Assembly (NCBI GenBank): GCA_025449115.1 | Contig: JAHLKC010000059.1 | Span: 1 to 64,000 of the forward strand | DNA length: 64,000 nt | DNA from: Chytridium lagenaria | Taxonomy: Eukaryota; Chytridiomycota; Chytridiomycetes; Chytridiales; Chytridiaceae | Reading direction: 5' to 3' | In this document: in pieces, positions 11,882 to 22,754 of the stretch | Layout: every line of letters starts with the position of its first letter | Position numbering within the stretch: the stretch's first letter is position 1 | The notes under the pieces: generated by a model | The model's database searches: none | What the model was told of the DNA's origin: nothing | What the model saw: the letters and a program-made list of their open reading frames with translations, nothing else | Translations under genes and position numbers: made by a program

Positions 11882-12695
11882 ATGATTTCATTGAAGCGAT
11901 TCACACGCAAGCTTTCAACATGCGGGCCAGAGGGGCGAATGCTCTCGCCCCTCGAAAGGCCAACAGTACGAATTCATCCATCGCCGGTTCTCATGCTGTC
12001 ACACCCCTGTTCAGCACCAGAAGCATGGGCATTCATCCAGCGAGCTTGTGTAGGCGCTGGTTTCCGAACGTTGAGCATCGATACCAGAGTTTTAATCAAG
12101 ACAGTCGGGAGTGAAGTTGCAGCGTTGGATAAAGCTTTGGAGAACAGTGCGTTTTAATTGAATTTATGGAAGGATTCTTGTTTTGATACCTTCATTAGGT
12201 ATACGCGAGGCTGCTGCGATCATGGAGGGAACACCGATCTTGGTTGGACATGGACTCGGATGTATCGCGGTATTAAGATACCTCGAATCATACCCCTCAA
12301 AAGCCGGTATTTTGCTCTCCCCATGGACGAAACCCGTCCGCAAAGAGCTCATTCCAGCCTTGAATGCACGTCTCCAATCCCGTTATGCCAACACTGCTAT
12401 TCTCGATGCCGACCGTACCACTCTTCTCGCGGATCATTATCATTCACATCTTCCGCTTGTAGAGTCTGCAGATGCTTCCGGTTTCCCGCTGTTGACGGTC
12501 GCGCATCGACATGATCCGTTTTGTCAGCCGGGGTTGGAGACTTTTGCGCAAAGGTATGGAGGAGATGTATGGGTGGAGGGGGACGAAACCGGGGAGTTGC
12601 CATTGGGAACATCTGATAAGGCTTTGAATTCGCATTTGTGTTTAAGGGAGAATTGGGTGTCGGCGGTCGTGACGAAATGGTTGACGGAGATATGA
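11882..12695 (+). CDS. Alpha/beta-hydrolase fold protein lacking the nucleophile serine
   Basis: ATG at 11882 opens a two-exon gene. Exon 1 runs to about 12148, then a 50-nt intron (GTGCGT to CATTAG) near 12149-12198 keeps the frame. The first 15 residues are basic and Ser/Thr-rich (MISLKRFTRKLS), like a mitochondrial presequence. The fold is readable: a first strand PVLMLSHP, a strand plus nucleophile elbow ILVGHGLGC, an acid region AHRHDPFC and a late histidine in NSHLCL. The elbow should be G-H-S-x-G; here the codon is GGA, so serine is replaced by glycine, while the Asp and His candidates remain. The elbow context resembles the YdeN/RBBP9-type group. It may be a non-catalytic hydrolase-fold protein. 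It ends with TGA at 12693. Confidence 0.7.
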
Positions 12696-13657
12696 CGATG
12701 GATTTACCGGAAGATACGAAGGCTTCCTAATAGCGTGAAAATTCATGAACCATTTGCTGTGTAGTCGATAACTTAAAAGATTGCATTAGTGTGTAATTAT
12801 CAAGAGAATGAGCAAACTCTTACTTGCTGTATTTGGTCAATAAAAACATGAAGTGTAAATACTAGTATAACTTAGGATCAAAGCGGGAAATAAAAGTCAG
12901 CGAAAATGATAGTAACGGATGCAATTCAGCAAGGCGTGTTGAAATACGTGCAACTTTCAAGAAGAGTCTTAAACGAAATTGTAATAAAAGAGAACCACAC
13001 GAATAATCAAATTGAAAGAAATTTAAAATCAGAACGCGTCTTTAAAGTATTTATTGATACGATGCCGAGCTTTTAGTTGTGAATGAGGTGAGCAACTTGA
13101 TTACCTATCATAGAATAGAATAGAGAAGATGTCAACCAAACAGCACACGCAAGAATGCTTGTCGTATGCGTGCATGCAAGCTGTGATGAAGGGGTCATCA
13201 TCATTGTATTAGGTCTCCAATTAATTTTAGTTCAAAATCTATATGATGTACATGGCATACATGCGTCAAATAAATAATAATGAATTTATTTTATATTTAT
13301 TTATTTAATATTTATTTATTATTATAAAAGCCGTTGATTGATATGCAGCAAGTATCAAGTGAGTAATAATAATAAATAAATAAATAAATAAATAGAACGC
13401 GTAAAGAGGCTATGAGCGTGTTTTATTGGATGAGTCATTCCACGTCAATTGACAACCCTATATATATATATACCTAATTAAATACAGCTGAATGACTACA
13501 CGTGACTGATGCGTATATTATAATAAATATAATAAATATATTATACCTGATTTATTTATTATTTATATTAAAGGGGGGAAGAAGGCACGGTTCCCTTTTC
13601 TATATTTACTTGCAACGCATTCCATCCATCCATCCCATCACTATCCAACTGCTTACA
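12696..13657. other. AT-rich intergenic region with TTTA/AAAT repeats
   Basis: No gene is visible. The region holds two AAAT/ATTT microsatellite tracts in opposite orientation (about 13267-13328 and 13362-13394) that could fold into a long AT hairpin, a short (TA)n tract near 13461-13471, and another ATTA-rich patch at 13515-13573. Part of it must be the promoter of the downstream CBS gene. Confidence 0.6.
13267..13394. repeat. Inverted AAAT/ATTT microsatellite
   Basis: Left arm (about 13267-13328) is built of TTTA and TTAT units; right arm (13362-13394) is eight or so AAAT/AAT units. The arms are mutually complementary over about 30 bases with a 33-base spacer, giving cruciform potential. 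Confidence 0.7.
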
Positions 13658-15064
13658 ATGAACGGCAACAAACCTCAAGACAACGACCCATCCATGAAGC
13701 AAGCACAGATGTGCTTCAAGCACTCCACACCATCCCAATCGCATCTCTCCTCACTCACAGAAGGAACAGGAGGCAGCAGCTCACTTCAGCTCCACAGCTT
13801 CTTTCAGTTCCTGAGGATGAACCTGTCAGGTCCGTCCTGCAGATCCTTGCAGAGAACGATATCTTGGCCGTTCCTGTCTACAGGATTCCACCTACGAATA
13901 AGGGCGATGAACAGGAGATGAATGGAAAGGAATTCTTGGGTGAGTTTGTACGAGATGCCTTTTACATTACTTAACACCTTTTGTTATAAAGGCATTGTCT
14001 CCATTTACGACATTATGGCATGGACCGTGTTCCAAAAGCTTTTCGACAAGATGGGAGTCGGCAAACGATGAGTCACAGACTGCAGATTTTGAGCGATGGA
14101 TTCAGATTGAAGAAGAGATGGCGGTATACTTTGACACTCCGAGTAAGTTTCATTTTTTGATCATTCCCACTACCCATTCGTTCACTTCATATTTACAAAC
14201 TCTCTTTCTTTAAAGTCAAAAACAATTATCGGCTACACCTTGGAAAGTGCAGTGAGCTGGACTCTTCATTCGAGCGATCCCATGTCTTCTCTTGTCCAAA
14301 TGCTCCTCAAATTTCACCGCATCCTCATCATTGACGATGACGCTATTGTCGCCTCTGTGCTCGCAGAGAACCCTAACCCCATTCCTGGAAGCTCCATTGT
14401 CATGGTCACCCAAACTGATCTAATCGCGTGGCTCCTTGACAACCGCGACACATTGGCACCCCATTCCAGCACCACCATTCTTTCAACACCCATCTACGAA
14501 ATCTGCGAGCGCGTTCAGAAAATTCAACGTCGTGATGATCCCAATCAGCTTTTGAGACCCTCTGATACGGAAGCATCGCCAGAGAGACACATCTCAATGG
14601 CCGACGGACTTCATCCACGTCAACACGCGCACAAGCTTGGCATGCTCCAGAACGTTGTGACAGTGCCCGTAACGTTTACGGCGATTGCAGCGTTCCGCGT
14701 CATGTACATGCACAGAGTTACGGCAGTCGCCGTCGTGGAAGAGCATGGAGGGCTTGTGGCCAACCTTTCTGCGTCAGATCTTAGAGGTATCACGGCTGAT
14801 AAGGAATCGCTGGGTGCACTCTTGTTACCCGTTTTTGAATTTCTTGAGACTAGAACCCATAGGAATCCGGAGCAGATCAAGGCTGATCAGATTAGGGTGG
14901 TGAAGCCTTCAGACACGTTATCGATGGCTGTGGGGTCGATGGTGAAGAGCAAGATTCACAGAGTCTGGGTGCAGAACTCAAATGACAGACCAATTGGTGT
15001 TGTGACCATGACGGATGCCATTTCGGCGTTCATTCCTGCGGCTGAAGTCGCAACTGATATTTGA
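13658..15064 (+). CDS. CBS-domain protein (AMPK-gamma/SNF4- or SDS23-like)
   Basis: The product has a series of CBS motifs, probably four, the arrangement of AMPK gamma subunits and fungal Sds23-type proteins, which bind adenine nucleotides. Visible elements: a first CBS around LTSAPQLLSVPEDEPVRSVLQI (read as two pieces; about 13780-13960), then IVSIYDIMAW after an intron near 13938-13990, a linker ending FDTP, an intron near 14142-14216, and further CBS units at 14220-14420, 14630-14800 and 14890-15060, the last ending GVVTMTDAISAF. ATG at 13658 is the only suitable start but reads into the first CBS only if one base is restored near 13709. Two more shifts lie near 14053 and in the A-run 14220-14224, all single-base. 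It ends with TGA. Confidence 0.75.
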
Positions 15065-15259
15065 GCCGACTTTGTTCCTTTTGTTTCATATTGTGTTTAT
15101 TTTTTGGACTGCTGGTCCTCACTGTGAGGGACAGTCAATCCCACTCTCATCCTGCGTATGTTTACTTATCCTGCCATTGCAATAAACGACGATTGAACAA
15201 AAAGCAGTTTAAATTAAATATTATTGCAGTTGATGGCTGATCAATATGTGGAACAGGGA

Positions 15260-15290
<31 letters not shown>

Positions 15291-15947
15291 GTTGTCCGAA
15301 AAGGGTTGATGTACGAAAAACTCCACCCTCTTCTCACCCATACATACATCCATACCGAATGTAGCATGGTGGATATCTACTTTTAACGATTTATTTACTT
15401 GCTGTAGACCCATCTCTCTCAGACATTGGGGTTGTTGAGTTTTGGTTCAAAGCAGCAGGCTATATCTATGCTAAATATAGATAAATAAACATTCAATTGT
15501 AAATTATACCTGCAGCACAAAGCTTCCCTTGAAGCCCTGGTTTCAACGCCTTCTTTTTTAACCATAAGAAACACAGTACTGAGAAAGGGGGGGAGTGAAT
15601 TTGGTGTTTTATTGTTTCATGCAGCCACCGCCCTGCGTTCGTCTCCGTATGCGGAAAGTGTTCTAAAGAATTATTTCATTTATTTATTATTATTTACTTA
15701 TGCTTTTTTATCTGGAGCGCCTCTGACTTCACGTTCCTTACGCTTCTCTTCACAAAGGAAAACTGCAGCAAGCACCCTTGGGGTCGGTCGTTCTGTCGTC
15801 CATTCCCAACCACAAAAGAGACATCAAAGGCGGTGTCCTTGCACTTCTCACCACACCATCCCAGAGTGGACGTTAAAAGCTCCCACTTCATCCACCCCTA
15901 AACACATTGACAGAACCTCACCTCTCATCCGCCGTCTTCCTCCAACC
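15065..15947. other. Intergenic region with a 27-T tract
   Basis: No supported gene. A pure T run occupies 15264-15290. The frame upstream of the next gene's start is open from about 15612, but that part is low in coding character, so I place it in the 5' UTR or promoter. Confidence 0.5.
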
Positions 15948-17768
15948 ATGACACAACGGACTCCTCACCGTCAATCCTCCCATTCATCCCTCACTGAAAC
16001 CCGCACCAACTCATCCACCTCATCCCCAATCCCTGTTTCAAACCTAACCTCCCAGCCCTCCCTCTCCTCTCTCCGCGGGAGCACCCTCGACCGTCCCTGG
16101 ACCATCTCCCAAGACACCATTTCCGTCTCCCCAAACCAAACAATGTCTTCCGTCTCAAGGTCCACAGCCTCCCACCAAGGCAGCATAGACCGCACAAAGA
16201 CCTCACGTACCATATCTATATCCCGAACACCTTCCGCAGCAACCCTCACAGACAGCCCTACCAAAACGTCAATGGAGCGCACAAAAAGCTCAGCAACTCT
16301 AGTCTCCCTTACTAAAAGACGAGGAGACGCCGACTCTGTCGCCGCAGCGTTCCTTGAAAAACACAACGCAACCGAACCCCTCCCCAGCACCTCCTTTGGC
16401 CGTTTTAAAGAGAAATGGAAAAAGGTGCACCCTGCTTGTAAAGTGTGTACATGGATCACCATCTTCTCCCTGTTAACTTCCGCCATCATCACACCCCTCA
16501 TGTTCAAATACTTTATTCCATGGATGATTCAAGATGGATTCGCAAAGGGGACGGGCATGAGTGATCGCGCATTCACCGTCTCCAGGCTTGCTTTGACGAA
16601 CATGATGGGCGTACAAGATGGGACCGTGGCACCCACCTCGCTTGTAGATAGAAAAGACGTGGATTTTATATCGCGTGCAGGAGGTGGTGACTTTGACTTA
16701 GCCTTGTGGAATACGGGATACAGCGTACCCTTAATCTCCCTGTATCACTTCTCGGACCATCAACGTGGACATTCAGCGTAGGTAGGGCGTATGCTTCATC
16801 CGATGGGACTTTGGTGGCTCCACCAGAAAACAGGAGTGAAAACATGTGGTATCCCATTGCCGTCGTGGATCTCACGGGCGATATGGATATTCGGGCGAGT
16901 AACCTCTCCATGGACATGAGAGGCGCGAAATTGAGGGTTCCGCGACGTCCTGATCCTTTGTCATATCCTGCGTACATTGATGAAGAGCAGAGTCGGGGTG
17001 CGTTTCCTCTTGGACGGGGCGTTTGTGAGGGGGTTTGTAAATGCATTATGAATGGAATCGCGGGGGAGGTACCGAGGATAAGGATTGAGGCCAAGCCGGA
17101 TTTCAAGCTGGGACCGTTTTTATTTAAGGGCTTGCAGGTTGCGAGGGTGTTTGATATCGGAAGGTTGATGACGGATGCAGGTGTGTTTGTATTGCTTTTA
17201 TGTGTTTTCGGTGAAGTGTTTTGACACTGGTTTCTAGGGGTTACGATTAAGAGCAAGAGTGGGGCTATACAGGAAGATCTGGAATGACCTTGGCCGTCGG
17301 CAACCTTACCTCTGAGAACCGATTGTTCACAGCCAGCGTCACTTTAAACCTTGAGAATCCCTCCCCCTTTACCCTTGCGTTTAACAACCTCACCCTCCGA
17401 CTTAATGTCACCTCCACCCCCATCGCGACGCTCACTATCCCCCGGGTTTTTAGCAAAGAAGGCGACACAACTATAACCTTCACCGTCCTCCTTCGCCCAG
17501 TCTCATCACAGTCATCGTCGCTTCTCACGACTTTTTCGTCGTTGCTGTTCATGCCGCGAGAGAAAATTGGGTAATTGGGGTGGATCAGGTGACGCTAGGT
17601 GGAGGTGGTGGAGGGAGCGAGGTTGATGGACGGATGCAGTGGGTGAGGGAACTGATGGATGAGATTTGGTTGAGTGTGCCAATGAGTTTGTTGGGTGGGG
17701 AGACGGGGTTGCAGCTTGGGGTTTGGGTGGTGAGGATCTTGGAAACACTTGTTGGCGGATCATCTTAA
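15948..17768 (+). CDS. Single-pass membrane protein with LEA-like domain (fungal Tag1-like)
   Basis: ATG at 15948 starts a Ser/Thr/Pro-rich, probably cytosolic tail of about 160 residues, followed by one transmembrane segment (ITIFSLLTSAIITPLMF, near residue 170) and a large beta-rich lumenal or extracellular part. Segments such as LTLAVGNLTSENRLF and LNLENPSPFTLAFNN resemble LEA-2-type repeats of water-stress/LEA14 proteins, with several N-glycosylation sequons. This layout matches fungal vacuolar-membrane proteins of the Tag1 type; the function is not settled by sequence. One intron (about 17180-17237). The frame must shift near 16709, 17284 (GGAATGA where GGAAATGA is expected) and 17560, each by one base. 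Ends with TAA at 17766, converging on the insulysin gene. Confidence 0.6.
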
Positions 17769-18016
17769 AGTCCTTTATTTATTTGTCATAGACTGTCTTT
17801 ATTTTATTTCGCGTTCTTCTTTCTCTCTTCTATGTCGGTATTTAGTAACAGGCCCAAATCTATTATTTTTCAACTTATTATCATTGCGCGTCCCTGTCTC
17901 TTGCCACTTATTTTATAGATGCAGCTTTGCTGCTTACAACTGCTACAAAAATAAACCTCACATGTTTTTATTTTATTTAAACATTTCATCTCCTCACCAC
18001 ACCGTCACTACCCTAT

Positions 18017-21000
18017 TTAAATCTTCGCCTTTGCCTCACTAATGGGAAGATACGGCACAGCTCCAGGCCCCAACGGTAACCCCATCCTAAACAAATGCAA
18101 CTCCTCCACCCCAATCACCTTCTGCCCCGGCGCAAGCGCAGCCGCCGCCTTCTCAGCAGTCGCAAGCATCTCAGCATCAGCTTGAGGCAAAGAATGGCTA
18201 CGTAGGTGGACAGAGATTTTTCGGCAAGTCGGAGACTCAGGGGAAACAATCTCGTCAAAGAAACGGAGAATATCGTCACGGGTGATAAACTTGACCTGAA
18301 GAAAGGTTTTTAGAAACATAAAAAGGATTGAAAAGGGTAGCTAACCTTCTCAGCGTCACGGAGGTTTTGGTTAAAGTCGTAGTAGCGGCTGGAGATGTGT
18401 GCCCACCACCTGTTCGACTCTTCGTTAAGGTTTTTGTCCTTCTCAGTAAGCCTTGACGCCATAGAGTTCACGTTCTTGGCGTATTCCTCATCGGTCATTT
18501 CGACGAGAATAACCTAAGCATTCACCGAAATCAATAAGAAAGTCAAGATTAGATAATAAAAATAAAAATAAAAAACTTCAAAAGCAAGAAAATGGAAAGA
18601 CTCACTCTTAGAGCCGTAAAGAACGCCAAGATCCTATCTTCCAGAATCCAAGGATCCCTCTCACTTTGAATTATCACCCTGAATCCAATCATACCCGTCT
18701 GTTTCCTAAGGCCACTGAACACGATGTACCCTAATAGTCAAGAAAAAAAAAGGAACCACGTTAGAATAAACATATAACCTAGATCTCTTACCAAGCTGCT
18801 CCTTTGTCCTAAGAATGTTGAAGCATGGCTCGCGAGCAATCTGCGCAAGAAGCATCGTCTTCCTACGAAGATCTTCATTAGCAACATCGCCGACTTGAAT
18901 GTTGAATTCTATAGAAGAATTGGGCTGGTTTGGGTTCGGAACGTCTTTCTGGAAGACAATCTTAGCGCCTATTGTTTTTAACATATTAGACTGCAATCTC
19001 GAATAGATGAAGAAAAGATGAGAAGCGGTGGCGGTAGACTACCAACCATTGGAAATAACCAAAGTCCTCAAGGTCAGCTCCTTTACAGACTGAGGGAACG
19101 CCCTAGGTGAAAGTTCACGCTCAATGAGAACGGCCAAACCCTTTGCGTCCTCGATCTCAACATTCCCAACCACAAGACACTCAATAAACAAAGTGACAAA
19201 AGTTGAGGAAGAAAGCCGCAATATCCTCGGCAATAATGTCTTAAGGTCAATTAACATTTTCATACCTTAAAACAAATGTACTTACCACGGAGAGCCTCAA
19301 GTTTTTCTTCCGAAGTCCAAAGCCTCTCTTTGAGTCACATAAGACCCATAGTAAGAAGCATGAGAATGAGGAGCATCCATCTTCCAATCATCATATGTTC
19401 GACCCAGCTAAACAAAAAGTCACATAAGTATAAAATTCGATTCATCAAAAACCCCTACATGCTCTTTAATCGCCTTAAACCTATCGGCGTTGACTACAAG
19501 GTTCTTCATGGTGTGGAAGATCTTTTCTATTAAACGGGGGAGCTTGTCGTTGTATCCGAATACGTGTAGTTCGAGACCTTCTGTACTATTCTCGAGAGAG
19601 TACGATAGACCAGCCACATCGGCGTAGTAAGTGTATTGGTTAAGAGCATCCTCAAGGAGCTCCGTGTAAAGGCGTGTCATAACACAAGTGACAGGTGTGC
19701 TATAGGAAAGAGGGCTACAAAAAAAGCGTTAGAAAGCCCAAAATTATTTTAAAAAACTTACGTTCTCAAGGAGAAAATTGCCTTTGCTTTCGGAACATTA
19801 TATTTGTCATCTTTCTTATACCAAAGCCGAACTGTTGGTGTTTCAATAATGATCGATGGACTAAGAACAGCCTGACAAGCAAATTTAGTATAACATAATG
19901 TAAGAGCCCACATTACCTCTCCCTCACTCTTGCGGACCGCAAAGTTTTGCGGGATAAACTCGTTTCGTTCCGGGAGGTGAAGTTCAGGAACAGCCCTCAC
20001 ATTCGCAAGAGCCTAAGACAGTCTTAGTCAGAAAATGCCAACATATTAAGGCAACCAAGTAATAAACTAACATCTTTTAGCTCTGCATTTAAAGGCCTGG
20101 AAATATATTCTGTTCCATACCAGTTAGCGCTCTTCCAGTTCTCCTCGGTGAAATAAGAGAAACAACGGTGACCCTGAAGTTATCGGGTCTGAGGTAATCA
20201 ATAACCTCCTCAATTTTCTTCTGATCGAAATCCTTGAGAACATATGGTCCTGCAAGAATATCTTCAGGTGGGTACTGCTGCATTTGCCCAGCAACACGAG
20301 ACGCAAACCTATAAAAATGACATGTTAATGTACTAATACAGTGTTAAAAAAAATCTTACGATGATGGGCTGTTCTTCTCTTTGTAACGGAAGGAAATGTT
20401 TGACATTACTTGGCACTGAAAATAATGTCAGAGCACATATATTGTGCACAAAAATACCTCATCAAAGATCCACTTCTGAACTCCAACATCCTTCAACATT
20501 TGAATGTACTGAAAGATAATGACAACAATCTGATTCCAATTGCCTACACAAAGTTAGTTGAATATGTAAAGATTAAAAACTTACGAAAACCCTCCTCGGT
20601 AAGTGACAAGCGAATCTGGAAAAACTCGAAGTTGATCCCTCCGTGGTATCCGCCAGCAGAAAGACCCTGTGCCCATCCTTATAATTTATAAATGTCAATG
20701 CAAACCCCTCTAAAATTGGGACCATACCATTTTTCTTTAGAAGAGCCAATATACTCCCATCGCTCTCGTGTCCAATAAGGTGAGAGAGATACGAAGAAGG
20801 ACGAGTGCGGTAAAAGGCAGTCAAGTCTGGCAGTGGGAACATCAGTTCAAGACTTGGTATGTTCTTGACAGGCTTAATTAACAGCTCCGTCTATAAAAAA
20901 TAGAGTGCATTTAGCATAAATGAGAACCATTTTTTTAAGAACCTGGAGAAATTCTGCAGAAAGCGGGTGTCCGGGGAAAGAAGGAGGCTTAATTCCCAAA

Positions 21001-22128
21001 TTTCGAATTGAGCTGGTCGCTTTAACAATCCAACTTTTTAAAACGTCAATCGGTTCTAATTATTAACCATCAGCATTTGAATCAAAATTAAAAGCCTCTA
21101 ATACACCTTTCCCAACAAGTACCAACTTCATAATGTTTGAAGAATAATGCTTTCCGTGGAATTCCAACAAGACTTTTCTGATATCAATTCCTTTTTGTAA
21201 TGGAATATCCTTCAGGGTTGTCAGATTTCCTATAAAAAGATCAGAAACTCGGTTATTATTAGAGTGCAAGAACCTGTTCCAAACTTGTGATATGGGTGAT
21301 CCTTGGATGAAAGATCCTTTTGCAACTGGTAAATTCGCCAGTTATCAAGTTGTAAATTCTTCTTGTGCTCTGTCAATACGTCAGTCACGTACATGAAAGT
21401 CTAACCCACCGGAATCCACAGCCTTCATTTCCCTTTCCGTGCAAGACTCGTCAAATAGAGGTGAAACGAAAAATTGAATGAAGCGGTCGAAGGCACCCTC
21501 AAGAAATTCAGGTAGAATGTCAAAGAAGTAATCTAAATAAAGGATGTCAGTCAGGGTCCGCAAGATCTTTAACGAAATCCTGTACTTACTCGTGCTGTCC
21601 GTTCCAGTAAATGCATTAGAGGAACCACCGTGCGCGGCAAGATACTAAAAACTCGTAAGGTACGTCACATGTCCAATTTACCTGACTGTATTCATTCTCC
21701 GAGGGATACTTTTCGTTGCCCATGAACAAGAGATGCTCACAGAAATGGGCAAGTCCGGCCGCATCCTCGGGATCAGAGAGGTGTCCAACGTGAACATCCA
21801 TTGCCGCTGCAGCTTTATCCGTTGTCGGATCTGAAACAATGAGAGCCTCGAGTCCATTTGCGAGTGTTATGTGAGCATACTCTCTGTCGTCAAGGTCTAA
21901 TATGCTTCAACGTTAGCAAAAGATCCTCCAAGATGTGGGGTAATTGCCACTCATATTGTAAGCGGTAGATGTTGCAGGTCATGGGAGAGTTTCCATGGGC
22001 ACCAGAGAAGAAAACGAGACATGCATGCAACTAGAGACATTGTCCCTATGCTTGAAGCCACTAAACCCACCTGGCTTCCAGACAGAGTTAAACTCTTTAT
22101 AACCTTGAGCTGCTTCAGTGATCGTCAT
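18017..22128 (-). CDS. Insulysin/Ste23-type M16A metalloprotease
   Basis: A zinc protease of the insulin-degrading-enzyme family, about 1000 residues, that clears short peptides and in yeast matures a-factor. ATG at 22128 starts a short first exon; at least 15 introns follow. The inverted zinc motif HFCEH (about 21734-21748), preceded by the [11 protein letters not shown] segment and followed by [13 protein letters not shown], is diagnostic. Downstream family landmarks include [14 protein letters not shown] (near 21420), [19 protein letters not shown] (near 20740), [10 protein letters not shown] (near 19820), [14 protein letters not shown] (near 18810) and the C-terminal [10 protein letters not shown] segment. 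The protein ends EAKAKI. Animal IDE ends in a peroxisomal-type AKL; AKI here is a near match. It is one of the better preserved long genes, although a few exon borders are uncertain. Confidence 0.9.
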
Positions 22129-22754
22129 TTTGCTTGCTAATGTGTACGATGATTTCAACGACAAAACGGGTGGCCTTACACCTCAGATTTGTATTTTTTG
22201 AGATTCAACCTGGAAATGGCTGAATATGTTGTATGCTCGCCTCCTCATTTACATTGAAGGAGAAAATGTATGAACAAAGGTATTGCACATTGAGTAAGCA
22301 TGCCGCGATGAGCGGGCTATACGTGATTTGGAGCCGCTTGCATGGCTACTGACACTGGAGACATTTTGTGGAGGCAAGAAAAGGGAAGGGCATTCGGAAC
22401 TACATGAAGCTGCCCCCCTTATCGTGAATAAAGGATTAGGGTCCGATCCCTTATAGTGAAGAAACTTAAAGATATTGGTACAATTTGAAATAACTTGGAG
22501 GTCGACAGCTGGTCAGTCTGAAGAAACTTTGAAATGCTCTTCAGACTGGCCAGCTGGACACGGTTCAAGCATTCTCTTCTTGGTCTGTAAGTAATTTCAA
22601 ATTAATATTAGGTGACTACGTCATCACAAACTTGCTTGTGCGGAACTGATCTGGCACTGACGCGCGTTAGTGCCGTCATCTTCACATGTTGCAATTTTAC
22701 TAGCAGCTTTTTTTTTTTTAACTTTTTCCCTCTTCTCATACTTATCCTCCCAAC
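22129..22754. other. Divergent promoter region between protease and helicase
   Basis: 626 bases between two head-to-head genes, with no coding frame. It holds a long stem-loop (separate entry) and two copies of a TTATNGTGAANAAA-like sequence about 40 bases apart (near 22419 and 22451). A pyrimidine-rich run at 22710-22740 precedes the helicase ATG. Confidence 0.5.
22507..22555. other. 17-bp stem-loop in divergent intergenic region
   Basis: AGCTGGTCAGTCTGAAG at 22507-22523 pairs with CTTCAGACTGGCCAGCT at 22539-22555, 16 of 17 pairs plus one G-T type mismatch, around a 15-base loop. It is not followed by a T run and lies far from gene ends, so it is not an obvious terminator. It could be a dyad regulatory site or a structured 5' UTR element. 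Confidence 0.6.

Noticed and set aside
15612..15947. N-terminal extension of the LEA-like membrane protein with a hydrophobic start
   Set aside because: Begins at a non-ATG codon, no coding bias compared with the following part, and a good ATG at 15948 is followed by the conserved-looking Ser-rich tail.
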